Shown: piece by piece, positions 1-14,000 of the stretch | How positions within the stretch are numbered: the first letter of the stretch is position 1 | Layout of the letters: the number at the start of each line of letters is the position of its first letter | From: Arctopsyche grandis | Taxonomy: Eukaryota; Arthropoda; Insecta; Trichoptera; Hydropsychidae | DNA length: 64,000 nt | Direction of reading: 5' to 3' | Assembly (NCBI RefSeq): GCF_051622035.1 | Contig: NC_135367.1 | Span: 10,700,501 to 10,764,500, forward strand | The notes under the pieces: model-generated | What the model saw: only the letters and a program-made list of their open reading frames with translations | Told to the model about the DNA's origin: nothing | Database searches by the model: none | Program-made: the position numbers and the translations under genes

Positions 1-603
1 AGACACGAGGCTTTGGATTTCCAGATTGTGGTTCAGGTGTAACAGAACCTATTTCAACGATACCAAAGCCAATTTTCTTTAGTCCTGATACAGCTTCACC
101 TTGTTTGTCAAATCCAGCGGCTATTCCGATGGGATTGCTTAGTTCTTTACCAAAAAATGACGTTTTCTGAAATATGTATGAGAATGAATAGTGATTGATA
201 TATCTAAAAATAACATTACTGTGTTGATTCACATACCAAAACTGGATCATCTACGTATTTACTTTTAGGAATCAATTCATATTTGAGCGCTTTTACGGCT
301 AGATTGTGTGAAGTTTCAGGGTCGATGTAACGAATTAGCGGCATCAGAACGTCTCCATAAAATTTTTCATTGTTGTTATATATACTTAAACCACCATATG
401 CTAATGCGCCACCGGTGGAAAGGTAGCACATGGACCATATTTTTTTCTGTAAGTCAAATTTACATAATATCTCTTAAAATATATTTATACTAAAATAAGT
501 AGATGTGTAATTGTATTTGAAGAATTAAAATAGACTTCGTAATATAATTTTAGTAAAACACATGGTTTAACATAATATTTACAAAAAAATCCCTCTTCGA
601 CAT
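1..603 (-). CDS. DHODH: Dihydroorotate dehydrogenase (quinone), 5' part
   Basis: Partial gene, cut by the window edge. Coding exons on the minus strand: 603-583 (seven codons, MSKRDFF), 446-237 and 166-1, joined in phase 0 through GT..AG introns; the second intron is only 70 bases. The protein begins with a short N-terminus and a hydrophobic stretch ([12 protein letters not shown]), as expected for the mitochondrial inner-membrane anchor of class 2 enzymes. It continues with [16 protein letters not shown], then the FMN-barrel motifs GIAAGFDK and IGSVTPEPQ and NPKPRV. The family oxidises dihydroorotate to orotate in pyrimidine synthesis, passing electrons to ubiquinone. The start at 603 was chosen because it is the only ATG with a good donor that keeps phase and gives the usual N-terminal length. 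The catalytic serine region lies beyond the window. The gene is head-to-head with the synaptotagmin gene. Confidence 0.93.
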
Positions 604-970
604 ATTGACAAGGAACGGACTTTGACAGCTGATTGTTTGTAAAAAAAGTTGACTTAAACATAAGTAATTTCGGCTATAGACAAATCACACTTTCTTTTGA
701 AACCTCGCCTATATTTGCATTCCAAAATACCTAGCATGTATAAAATGCTACAGCTATTGACCATTTGAATTTAAAATAAAAATAACTTTTGAGAATCATT
801 TGTGACCTCGATGCTGCTATCGTTTCGATAGCAATACATACGTTAATTAGTTTGCCATAATTGTTCGTTAATGCATTATTTTAATCTAAGTGGTCAGCAA
901 CCATAACACGAACAACTACTAGTCTTTCCCCAAAAAACGCATCTTCATATTTACATATTCAAATGAGTTA

Positions 971-1285
971 CATTACATCCCAAATGTGAATCGCTACCAG
1001 GATAACCGCCGCTACGAAAATCACTCGCGCGGATCTCCAGTCTGTCGCTCACTCGCGTGGGTCTCTTGTCTGTCGCACAGGAAAATTGCCGTACAGAAAA
1101 CTGCCCAAATATTGCTCAGCAAATGCTTTTTTTTCTTATGAGATTTGGGCAGTTTTGAGCAATATTTGGGCAGTTTTCTGTACGGAAATTTTGCTGTGCG
1201 ACGAATTTTCGTGCAATAGGAGACCGCGCGAGCGATTTTCGTACCGGCGGTTATCCTGGTAGCGATTCACATTTGGGATGTAATG
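971..1285. mobile_element. Palindromic MITE between DHODH and Syt14
   Basis: The two ends are near-perfect inverted repeats of about 40 bases, starting CATTACATCCCAAATGTGAA on the left and its complement ending at 1285. Inner arms (AAACTGCCCAAATATTG and complement) also pair, so nearly the whole 315 bases can fold back. No coding capacity. A clean target-site duplication was not seen, so the superfamily is not assigned. Confidence 0.8.
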
Positions 1286-2067
1286 ACCGAACCTGTGAAG
1301 ATACAGCATTAGAGTAGAACACTGCAAAATTTACCTCTAAAAACTCATACTAGTAGGAACCCAAAATTTTTGACAAGTTCACTTTCGTTAAACCAGTGGT
1401 GTCACCAGTGGTGTCCCAATTTTGGAACAATGGATTTCCAGTTTTTTTTTGGTAACTTTTTCACCCAAGTTTATTTTTCTACTTCTCTTTTCTATACAGA
1501 ACACACAACGTTCCATACTTCTCTGAATGAAATCAAATAATAATAAAAGTAAACATTCATTCCATTGCCAATAATTTGTGGTCAAAAATGAACTGTCTGC
1601 AAACTTTCACTACAGAAAACAATGCAAAGACTACACCCGAATCTCACAAATCCGTCCTTTGTTTCACACATAGAATCAGTTAATCAGGCCTATCTTATTT
1701 GTTGGCAGTGTCTATTGTCTAGCAACAAGGAGGGTTGCGCATGTGCGTAAAATGAGCACTACCCCATTGTGCAATGCAGAGTAGGGGATCAGTGTTGGCG
1801 ATCCCATAGCCCCGACACCACCGACACCACCGCATATCGATTAACCCCCCATCCTTCCCTTATCACCCACACCGACTGATCCCCGCGCGGACTGGTCCAA
1901 ACCGGAAGTGGTTCACTCGATGGACCAAATTGTCGTGACAAATCGATCGTGATTGTCGAACGCGGACTGTCCCATTTGAGAAGATAAGGCGTCCCAATTT
2001 TGAAAAGTCGTAAGTCGACCTCGTACGCAGTTCATCCCTCACGTAGGCAATCCCGACTTCCGCCACC
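1286..2067. other. Upstream region of Syt14, with a hAT-like end fragment
   Basis: Near 1394-1440 lies CAGTGGTGTCAC, repeated and followed by CCCAATTTTGGAACAA. This matches the left end of the bounded MITE at 32715-32968; no right end is visible, so it is a fragment. The last 300 bases are richer in CG and should contain the Syt14 promoter and 5' UTR. No TATA box or other gene was recognised. Confidence 0.5.
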
Positions 2068-5000
2068 ATGGTGATAACCGGCGTAGAAAATTCCAGCAAT
2101 CGTGAGTATTTTTCAATATGATTTTTGGGATTTGATTGTATTTGTTTATAATACGATCGCAATGTATTCAAGACGATTTATTTTTAGTTTCAACGTAGAA
2201 TTTTCTCCACTTTTATCATAACACCCCAACGATTCATTTTCATGTGAATTCAAAATGAATTCATTTATAAAGTTTTCAACTTTTAAATGTGGTTTTTAAT
2301 TTTTTTTTTTTTTTTTGATTTTTAAATGTTCTTTTTTTTATTACGAAATTATGTTTACAATACATCTTATATCTATTTTAATAGCTACTGATCTACTGAT
2401 CATTTTCTATTTTACAATTTAATTTAATTTGGTTAGTAATCATAGTATTATATTATTCTAATGTTAATCTACAGCATAATAGGAAAAAGAGCTCAAAAAC
2501 CTATTTACAATCCTTATAAATGCTCATAATACATCTAATACATAATATTAATTAAAGACTCTCTAGAAATGTGGTTTTTAATAAACTGTACACTTACTTG
2601 GGCGATTTTTTTTTTATCATTACCGGAAACAAATACCTGGACATTGTGGTGAGCACTTGCCCAAATGATTACATCCCACATTTTATTATATTTAAATAAT
2701 TTCCCATTTTTAAATAATTTATTATCAAGAAAATGTGATAAGATGTCGATCTCCACACACAATTTCTAATATTTCATAATAAATGAATTTTTCTTATGTT
2801 ATTAGAGGTAAAATAATGTTAAATTGTGTGGTAAATTAAAAAAAAAATAACGATGGATTTATTTTAATTTATGATGGAAAATTTACTTTTCAATTTAAAT
2901 GCAATTTACTGATGATACGGAGGGAAGTAAAATCCCTATCTATATACATATGTATATAAAAATGAATGTCTGTGTGTGTGTGTGTGTGTGTGTGTGCGTC
3001 TCGAATAGTCTCCTAAACCACTCAGCCGATTACAATGGAACTTTCAGGATGTATTGTATGCATGTCCGGGAAGATTACTGTGAAAAAAAAATGGGAAAAA
3101 ACGGGAACGGAAACGGGAAAAATGGGTATGACAAATAGGACATGTTTTTCCGACAAATAGGAACGGGAACGAGAACGGGAACGGGAACGGGAACGGGAAT
3201 TGCATGCGGTATTATGGCATTGCAACGCATGCCGGGGTTCAGATAGTAATCTATAAAAATAAATCTACATATAAATTATAATATAAAGAAAACAGTAAAT
3301 CAATCAGAAAATTAACAAAATAAAAACAAAAATAGTGGACAGACTGATTGATATTTAAATATATTATGAAAATACATCGATGAACCAAGTTGGAAATCCG
3401 CAGTTCCAATAAGATCATTAGATGACAAAAGCACACAATGACATAAAAGATAAAGAAAACAAATAACAAATCTAGTTTAATCAATCCAGATTTAAATTAT
3501 ATTGTCAAACTTATCCTGCAAAATAACTCCACACATACATATATATTTACATATGGATTATTTATCATCAATTATTAAATTTACGCGTAAACGAAATTTT
3601 AAAGAGAATAATAATTATAATGTACATGTGTACCTATATATTTTTATTTGTACATAATAACGAAAATTTTAGTTTCAAACTTGCTATTTACATACACATG
3701 TACACTGAATGGAAGGATAATAAAAGTTTTCGACAATAGACACAATGGAATTTATGATTCTGTTATGAAAATTATTTTCAAGGGCACAAACTAAATCGAA
3801 TTGTACACCTTGGTTTTTTTAAAACACCTTGAAATTTAGGTGTTTATTAAATTATAGTTAGTTTAGCAAAAATATACGTCGTAATTTTACAGAAAGCCAA
3901 TATTCGGGGTATTATGAAGTTCATTAATATTACAGGACACGTATTACAATAAACTACAAAGAAAAATGTCTTATTGATTTTACAACAAAGCGAAAGCAAT
4001 ATGTATATTTAATTGAAAACGTACACTCATAGGTAATACCGCGTAAATGAAACCCCTCCTGTTAGCATTTAAAACGCTATAATTTTCTTTCAAACACGCA
4101 ACACTCGAAACGTATCTAAACAACTGAATAATATATACATTTATCTTTATTTAAATTATTTGATTAATCGAATTTGGTCATTATCTGAAACCATATATCC
4201 ATTTTATATTTCGCTGTTTGTATACAGGTTATATGCAGTGGCGGACTGGCCATACAAGCGAACATGCCCGATGGCATGTGGGCCCCGCTATCTGTTAGAA
4301 AATATGGGCCCTCAGTAAAATTAAATAACTTTTTAACTATTTATTTTATTTTATTTTATTTTATTAATTGAAAAATCAACAGACAGGATGTACATAGATA
4401 TGTATACAAAAACAAATAGTAAATAAATAATATATGTAACATCCGAGTCCAATAATAGATTTTTACAAAAATGAAAAAGATAAATATGAGGAAAACAAAT
4501 TAAAAAGTAAAGAATAAAGGCATGACAAAATATGTAGAACATTGCATAATTAAACTATAGTATTAAAATATTTGGAAAAGGTTATAAAATAGAATATAAG
4601 AAGAAATGGAAATTTACAAATATAAAACAAATGAAAAAGGTAAATACAAAATAAACAAATGAAAAGGAAAAGAATGAAAGCTATAATATGATTAAATAGC
4701 ACATTACATAACTAAACTAAAGTATAAAAATATTGGAAATATTGGAAAAATAGAATAGGAGAAGAAATGAATCAATCGGTCAAGATTCTCTTGATGTTAG
4801 ACCTGAATTGATGTAGGGAAATACCAAATAGATCAACCTCATTCAGCTCTCCTCTATTTATAGGATATTGCAACTTTGGGACCTAAAGTTTAGGTATTTC
4901 AACAAAACAAATTTCTTACGATATACACAAACAACTAATACCTGCATTAACAGCCCAAGGATTGGCTAACTTGTTTTATTAGGCTCGAAATGTAAGTTTC

Positions 5001-8000
5001 AACATTTGCGTGGGCCCTTTTGCCGGGCCCATTTCCAACGTCAATATTATGTATATACCAATACCTTTGTAACAACTAACTACTGAAATAAAAATGGGAA
5101 TAAACAAATTTTCGTGAATAATATAAACAGAATTGCTTAAAACAATTTTGATAGGACGATTCATCATCAACCAGCGATTTAAATTTACTTCATACTTTCA
5201 AAATAACATTTGATTATACTTCGATGATATAGTAAGATTTAATACACAATTTTAAACAGTTTCCGTATATAAAATCTATTCCTAATCTAGACACATCCAT
5301 GTAAATAGAAATATAGGATAGGGGCCCCCTCCCCAAAATCCCGATTTCCGATTAACATTAATTGAAAATATTATGCATTTTTTTCAGGGACGTAATTTGG
5401 GGGTCCATAGGGGGGCACTCGCCCCCCTAAACTAAGGAATAGTGTGAATTTAGAAAATATTATGAATTTAATGATTAATGAGATACTATGGATCTATGAA
5501 TGCTACGTTTATTTCTTATGTACATATGTTACTTTTGGGTAACTAATAAAATAATCGCTGCTATGTGCTTTGAAGAAAAACAAAACAAACCTTTATCTAT
5601 TGTTATTACGTACATGTACATAGATAAAGTGAAAAGACAGTTGGTAGAAATTAAGTTAATTGATAGTTTTTTGATGACTCAGTTTGATGGTCGATTAATG
5701 TTGACCATGTGAAGATTTGTGGAAAAAAATTTTCGCCCGCGGCGCTTTTTTCTCTTTACATAATATTTTTTAAAGTACTCCGGAAGATATAAATGTATCA
5801 CCCTATATTGATATGACCAATTAATCTGAATTATCTCTTGTAGACATTAATTATATTATATGTGGACGTAGCGGTGACCGTCACCGCAGCGAAAATTGAA
5901 AATCGAAAATGTTTTTTTACCATGCATACATATGAAGAGCGGGTAGTATATATGTATGTATATCAGTGGCGTGCGGTAAAACTATCTCTCCCCCCGTCAT
6001 ACAGCCTCACTTAATTTGCGCAGGATACAAGAGGAACAGGCTTTTCCTCTCGTATCCTGCACGCGCACATTAAACGAATTTGTACGACAAAAAGAGAGAG
6101 CATTTCACTGCACGCCACTGATATATATTATATATACATAGTACCGTTTAACATGCATACATTCTTTTCGATCTTTCGACTTAAGATCTTTCGATCTTCG
6201 ATCTTTGCTTTCCGATATTTACTTTTCGATCTTTCGACTTTCGACGCCGTGAACCAGACCCATGTAGGGTTTTTTTTTTTTTTTGAAGAAAAAAAAAAGG
6301 TGCTGGAACTCACTTCTTGTTAAGTTTTTTTATTGGAAAAGATTATATTCAAATTATATTATATAGAATATTCGTTTGAAAAATGCTAAGATAAAAAGGT
6401 GCCGGAACGCCGTTCCACCGCGTTACGTGGGAAAAAAAGCCCTGGATGTTTGTATTATTTAAGTCGTAATATTATCGACAGTTTATCAAATTCTGTTTCT
6501 TTTTACTTAACGATAACAGGTTTAACGGTTATTGATGAAAAAATATTCGTCAATATTCGTTTTCAAAACTCTCATGTTCCTATAAAAAAATGTATAAAAT
6601 TATTAATGACCGTACATATGTTTTATATCTAATCTGAAACTTCCTTCCACATGTTTTTACTTGTTGATTTTATTGTATCGTTTTAACGTTGACTCAAAGA
6701 GACAGTCTCGTAGAAAATAAAATAAAGGCGTTAGATAAGTATTACATTGTTTCAAATGATTTCATTTGTAACTAAATATAATACATTTACGCACTCAAAA
6801 GTGGTATCAATACGTGCTGGGTCGGTAATGGAGTCGTCGACGCAACTTGGAAGTGTCGACACAAATGGAAAATCGATCTTCGATTTGACTCCTGAACAAA
6901 CTCTGACTCATTATTGGGTCACCGATCACTAGAAACGCTGACGATCGTATTTCGTAGAAAATGTCCAAATTACCTACCCCAAATTGTATAGACGCGTATC
7001 TTGTAACATTGTTACCTCAGGTAATACGATATTACTTTAATTAAGATTTGTCTCCTTTGTAATTTGATACATTGTGAGATTGCCTCTGGTACTACAACTT
7101 CACGATTCTTATAAATATATGTACATACATACATATATGTATGTATGTAAGTAATTCTAGAGTGCCACTCGGTATATGTGTCCTCGATGCGGTGCAAACG
7201 ATCGACAAGCGCCAGACAGACTGAACCACAGATTAACGACACGTGTACCTTATGCGTGCGCACTGCTCGCACTTACACTAAGCGAAATCTACCTGAAGTC
7301 CCGACATACCTACCCTGTATACGTTCTGTGCTTCTGATACTTTAGTTCCGAATTTTACCTTATTAAACTCGCCAGAAAGATCCAACTCAATTTTAATAAT
7401 TACCATTTTAATAATTGCATCTGTGCACATCAAAAGGTTTGTCATCTGATGCGCAATCTATCATTCGTGAAGTCGAGAATTGCGTTTAAAGCAGCCATCC
7501 AGTTAATCTGTGGTTCAGTCTGTCTGGCGCTTGTCGATCGTTTGCACCAAACCCATGTGTCCTTAATATACACCTACATATACATATGTACATACGTTAA
7601 TATGTACATATGTACTTCTGCTATAGATATTTAAACTACTTTTGACTAGATGCTAGTGCTATGCATAAACAGATTCGAACAAACCAAACCTGTTTTCGGT
7701 TTTGTTTGTTTTTGCATTTTACGAAATATTTACCTGTGAATTTACAAGAACAGATAGAATAACTCGATATTTTGAAATTATCAGTCATTTTTTAAATCCT
7801 GACAGTTTTTTTGGATTTTACTGAATCAAAAGACAATATTGATTGAACTATTATTTTCTAAACAACCTTTTAGCTGGATTTCCATTCCACTACAGCTCCA
7901 TGAAACTTTAATGGTAAGAACACACTCAAAAGTACATATGTATGTAGACTCCAACGGTGAGAATCGTCATTATTAATTCGTGCGATCTTATTATTTGAGA

Positions 8001-11000
8001 CAAGCTTCCTCTACATTTCTACATTATGGCAATCACCGTTGTCGATCACTGTCAATCCTATGTCAATACAAGGATAATATATAACCGAAAACACACGAGG
8101 GAGACGGGGACGGTGGGGGGGATACTTGCGAAGGGACGCGTCGGTACATATTTGGCGTACCTATCGTACTCAGAGAAATGTAATATTAATAGAAGTGGTT
8201 TTAGGTGTTCTTTTGTTGTCAAGTGACATTCTGTCCACAGACAGATCTAAATAATTTTAGCATCAGTCGTATTTGACGCTTGATGCTCGACGTATGTCCG
8301 ATAAAAACTTCTCTGCTTGTTTATATTACTCGCAAGATGGGCAAGCATCGATAAAAATTACACAATACATTAAAAAACACACAATAAACAACATGGGATA
8401 CATTTTTATACGTAAATTGATCCGATTGTATTCCGTGCGATGTAGCGTATTTATAGAGACGTACCACGTAAAATTGACAACAATTATTTATTCGTAAGGG
8501 CCCCTCTATTCTTATTACATCTCTCTGATCGTACTACGAAAGGTTTTTACAAGATTTTTATTAGTTTTTCTTTCGCGCTGCGTATCTTTCTGTGTGTCTT
8601 TGCCTTAAAGTGGCTTAAAGCAACGCACTTCAATGTGAAATATTTATACATATTTGCCTCTAAAGAGACGCTTGAAGGTTTTTTCATACCTATCCAGCAC
8701 GACCCGTAGGTGTCATGCAAGTACGGATTGTATTCTTTGGTACATTCTATATGGACGCGCATGAATGCGTAAATGCGCATGCGCGAATGGAGTATGAATA
8801 CGTCCATATAATGTACCAAAGAATACTATCCGCACTTGCATGACACCTGCAGGATACGGGTCGGGCTGGATAGGTATGAACAGACCTTGATCGATGAGCC
8901 ACAACTGTAAATTGAGAGGATTAGCAAACCTAAAAAATATCTTTTGATGTTTATCTATAAAACATGTTTAATAGATAAACAAACATTAAAAAGTTTGTTT
9001 TGCATAGAAACTACACAAAGGATTGGTTGAATGCACACGCGTTTGTAAAACATTCCTTCATCGTAAATAAAACAAATGATTAAACGCAAGAATGCTTTCA
9101 TTTCAGCTGGAGACTAGAATAATATAATTATATCTAATTCGTTTTATTATATTACAGCGGAAGCAACTACGTACGTCTCGGCCTTCGCAGGACTAGCAGC
9201 CATAGTACTAATGGTTCTGCTATTCGTAAATAGGAGGTATTTCTTCAGTGGATCATCTGCAAATACTGTGTGCAGTGAAATCATCCACACAAGCAAAATT
9301 GTACCAGTCAGCAGCCGACCAAGAGGATTAGGTCATCCTTATTTTCTGTTTATTCATCTAATATATAATCAAAACACATTTTATTTTGTTTTTGACAAAA
9401 ATTTACTTAATCAAAACTTAACTTTATAGAAAGGACCTATTCGTTCGACGCATCAGAATCCGTTGAAGATTTGGGTGATCCGTTGCTTTATTTACCACAG
9501 GTTTGGACTTTTTTTTATATTACAGATAATATGAATATTCTCGATGCGGTGCAAACGATCGACAAGCGCCAGTCAGACTGAACCACAGATTAACGACACG
9601 TGTACCTTATGCGTGCGCACTGCTCGCACTTACTCTAAGAGAAATCTACCCGAAATCCCGACATACCTACCCTGTATATGTTATGTGCTTCTGATACTTT
9701 AGTTCCGAATTTTGCCTTATTAAACTCGCCAGAAAGATCCAACTCAATTTTAATAATTGCATCTGTGCACATCGAAAGGTTACTCGTCATCTGATGTGCA
9801 ATCTATCATTCGTGAAGTCGAGAATTGCGTTTAAAGCAGCCATCCAGTTAATCTGTGGTTCAGTCTATCTGGTGCTTGTCAATCGTTTGCACCAAACCCG
9901 AATATTCTTGATTTTTCCTCTCGGACATGTTTTGGTTATCATATAATATTTATTTAGATAGGACTAATAATGTTAAACTATTCACATTATATGAACTGCT
10001 ATTTTGTATCGTCGTTTAAACGAATTAGAAGTTAAATTGATTAAAAATATATTATATAAATATGCGCGAATAAATACATATATGTACTTATCATCATGTA
10101 CCTAGTCATCAGCAATCTCCGGACATAAGTTTTTCCTTGAGTGACCTTTACGTATCCAAACCGTTGTGGAGTGAAGATAAAATTCAACTTGATTTGAATG
10201 TTTGCTTATTTAAACAGCAATATGCTTATCAAGGGACGGTAAACCCATATCCTGAAAGATAAAAAACATGACCGGAAGTAACGCAAGTGGGTGTACTTTT
10301 ATCAAATTATATACTTCCTTTAAAAATTCAGTTCGCAGTTGGAACCAACGATGGATAACTGTTGTTTACCTTTTTTAAATATCAATTGGATGAAAAGACA
10401 TGGACGCATGAAAAAAGTATCGATTTCGTTAAATTTACCTGTTTTTTTTGTACTACAAATAACGATTACGCCAGAAATTAAATATTCAACAGTTTGGCAT
10501 TTCTTTTCAATCCATTTTGGCCCATTCGTAGACACTTTTCAAATAATGTAACCGTTTCAAACATACAGCACACACTTATTACCTGTATATTTATACTAAA
10601 TATAATCATTCGTGCTTTATTTATATTATTAAATACAAATATTTACATCATAATACACATAAATATAGTGAAACCAAAAGCTAATTGAGTCAATAATATA
10701 GTTTCGAAATTGAAAAATTGAATAGCATAGGATTCAATACACACAACAATAGATATATTTCTAGTGTAACTAATAACATTTTTATTCATTTATACATATT
10801 TACAGAATGCAACACCTCAAAACTTTTCCGACATTGAGAGAGGAGAGAAGTTAATTCTCCCCGTAGCTCGTTCTGAATCAGCATGCACTCACAACTCAGT
10901 AGAATCAAGCCTCAAGGAGACTAGAATCGATTCGGTAGAACCAATACCTCTAGATCAAAACGCAAGAATAGTAGCATATCATCAGTTGGCATTGACACAA

Positions 11001-14000
11001 AGTAGCGTGGAGAGCGATGCCACCAATCAAGATGTTAGCATCAAAAATATATATGTTATATAAGAAAAGTCAATAGCTAAAATTCTAATTGCGTGTTTGA
11101 TTATTGCAGTGTATTGTAGTATTATCCCAAGATACTTTTTCACATTCTGGTAGCTGTGGATCAGTGGAAGTCGCTTTTCTCTATGATGCACCAATGAGAA
11201 AAATGACGGTTCACGTTCTGCAAGCAAGAGACTTGCCACAAAAAGACAGAGGACAACCATCTCACACACAAGTACAATAAAAATATATTGATATTGGAAA
11301 CTTCAATGAAATATCTATATTTAAATAAAATATTTAATTGTTTAGATAAGGTTATTGATGTTGCCAAGCAAAAAACAAAAGCACAAGACCAAAATCCGTT
11401 CCGGAGAGAACCCACAGTTCATGGAAAGCTTCTTACTTCACAGAGTCAATCCAGGTATTTATATGATGGTTAATTTCATTTCATGCTAAAAATATTATAA
11501 ACATTTTATACATAGTTGATGTATTCCATTAAAATATTACAGAGGAAGTCAACAGTATGGGAGTAAGGTTTCGTGTTTATGGATGTGAAAGGATGCGTCG
11601 TCAGAGATTAATTGGTGAAGCAGCCGTACAGTTTTCTTCTTTAAGGCTAGAATTGGAAAATTCTCTTTGGTTATCCCTGCAACCAAGAGCAAACATTCAA
11701 GTATGGTTCTATTTATCTCATTTTTATTTATTTTTTGATTTTTAAATGCTTTTTATTATTATGAAATTATGTTCAAAATACATCTTATATCTGTTTTAAT
11801 AGCTACTGATCTACTGATCATTTTCTATTTTACAATTTAATTTAATTTGTTTAGTAATCATAGTATTATATTATTCTAATGTTAATATACAGCATAATAG
11901 GAAAAAGAGCTCAAAAACCTATTTACAATCCTTATAAATGCTCATAATACATATAATACATAATATTAATTAAAGACTCACTAAAGTCGATGACCTAAAG
12001 CAGATTGTGTTTAGGTAATCTGTGTGTTATACCTGAAGGGTATAGACATTTTGTTGTAATCACCGAGACTTTTTATTTATTTCAGTTGTTTCTTATGTAT
12101 ATATTTATCTCATAATTTATTATTTGCAGTTGACCGGTTCTACTTGTGATCTGGCCAGTTTGGGACGGTCAGACAGTGTTAGTTCCTGCTCCAGCATGCA
12201 GCATGGAGGTGTAGCTGAAATGTTGATCGGTTTAGCGTACAACGGCACAACTGGCAGTTTGGCAGTTGAGGTACACATACAATAAAAAAAATTATGTTAA
12301 ATATTGAATGCTAAGATCAAATATATTAATCAAATTAACCTTTCATTATTGCTTTCAGGTTATCAAAGGGAGTCACTTTCGCAAACTTTCAATAAACAAA
12401 GCTCCTGACACGTATGTTAAACTGTGCATGGTTAGCAGCCTCGGCCAAGAAATGGCAAGATCTAAAACTTCAACCAGAAGGGGTCAACCGAATCCACTAT
12501 ACAAGGAATTGTTCCTATTTCAAGTGAGATATTTTTATATAATACATATAATGTAAATATATAACTACTGTATAGCTATTACCAGTGGCGGACTGGGACT
12601 GAAATTAGTGCATGCCAGGCTGAGTCAAAGGGGGCCCACCCAGGGTTAAAAAAATGTGTCCCCCCCCCCCCCATATAACAAAATGTTCTGCTTTCAATCA
12701 CGCTAAAAATCAAGGGTAAAAAAATAAATGAAAAATTTTCAAAAATGGGAATAAACAAATTTAGGTACACGAAAAATGGCAAAAGCAAAATAGATCCATA
12801 AATTACATTGTATACTTCATTTTAACCTTGTCCTAGGTAAATATAATGCATCATAAAAGAATGCGGCATAAAAGCGGCTTTTAATTTCGGTAGAAAACAC
12901 TCAGGGACGTCATTTCAGCTTTTTCTTGGGGGGGCAGGCAAAGATTGGTCAGATTTCAAAAAATCTTTTTTATATCGGAATAAAAATGGAAAATATTCTT
13001 TGCATACACCTTATTGAGTTATAAAATATGAAAAAAATAAGCTTATTTTTTGAAAAAATAATTATAAAAAAATATTACGTAAAAAGCGCCGCAGACGATA
13101 TTTTTTTTCCAAAAATCTTCACATGATCAACAAAAATCGACCATCTAACTGAGTCACTAAAAAACTATCTTAATTTCTACCGAATATCTTTTCACTTTAT
13201 CTATGTACATATGTACGTAATAACAATAGATAAAGTTTTGTGATCATGCGAAAATTTGAACTCAGAATCGATCACTGATCACGTTAATATACGAACTTTC
13301 GGAAAAATAAACGTTACACATTGTTTTTGAGACAAAACAAAGTAAAGGGGACCTTTCTCACGATTCGCTCTATAGGATGAACAATTTCTAAGAATTTTAC
13401 CCAAGGCATACCACTTAAAAACCAAAATATACTTGTTTCGAAATAATAAAATCTTTTTTTTTCAAAGCACATAGCAGCGATTATTTTATTAGTTAACCAA
13501 AAGTAACATACATAAGAAATAAACGTAGACCCATAGTATCTCATTAATCATTGAATTCATAATATTCACACTATTCCTTAATTTAGGGGGGTGAGTGCCC
13601 CCTATAAAAAATCCATAATACTTTCAATTAATGTTAATCGAAAATCAGAATTTTGGGGAGGGGGCTCCTATCCTATATTTCTATATATGTACATGGATGT
13701 GTCTAGATTAGGAATAGATTTTATATTCGGAAACTGTTTAAAATTGTGTATTTAAATCTTACTATATCGTCGAAGCATACTCAAATGTTATTTTGAAAGT
13801 ATGAAGTAAATTTAAATCGCTGGTTGATGATGAATCGTCCTATCAAAATTGTTTTAAGCAATTCAGTTTATATTATTCACGGAAATTTGTTTATTCCCAT
13901 TTTTATTGCAGTAGGTAGTTGTTATATATGTAGGTATTGGTATATGCATAATCTTGAGGTTGGAAATGGGCCCGGCAAAAGCGCCCACGCAAATGTTGAA

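Noticed and set aside
1136-1327. 63-codon frame
   Set aside because: Lies in the palindromic MITE 971-1285.
3022-3225. Arg-Ser repeat protein on the minus strand
   Set aside because: Produced by GGGAACGGGAAC tandem units in a repeat; not a gene.
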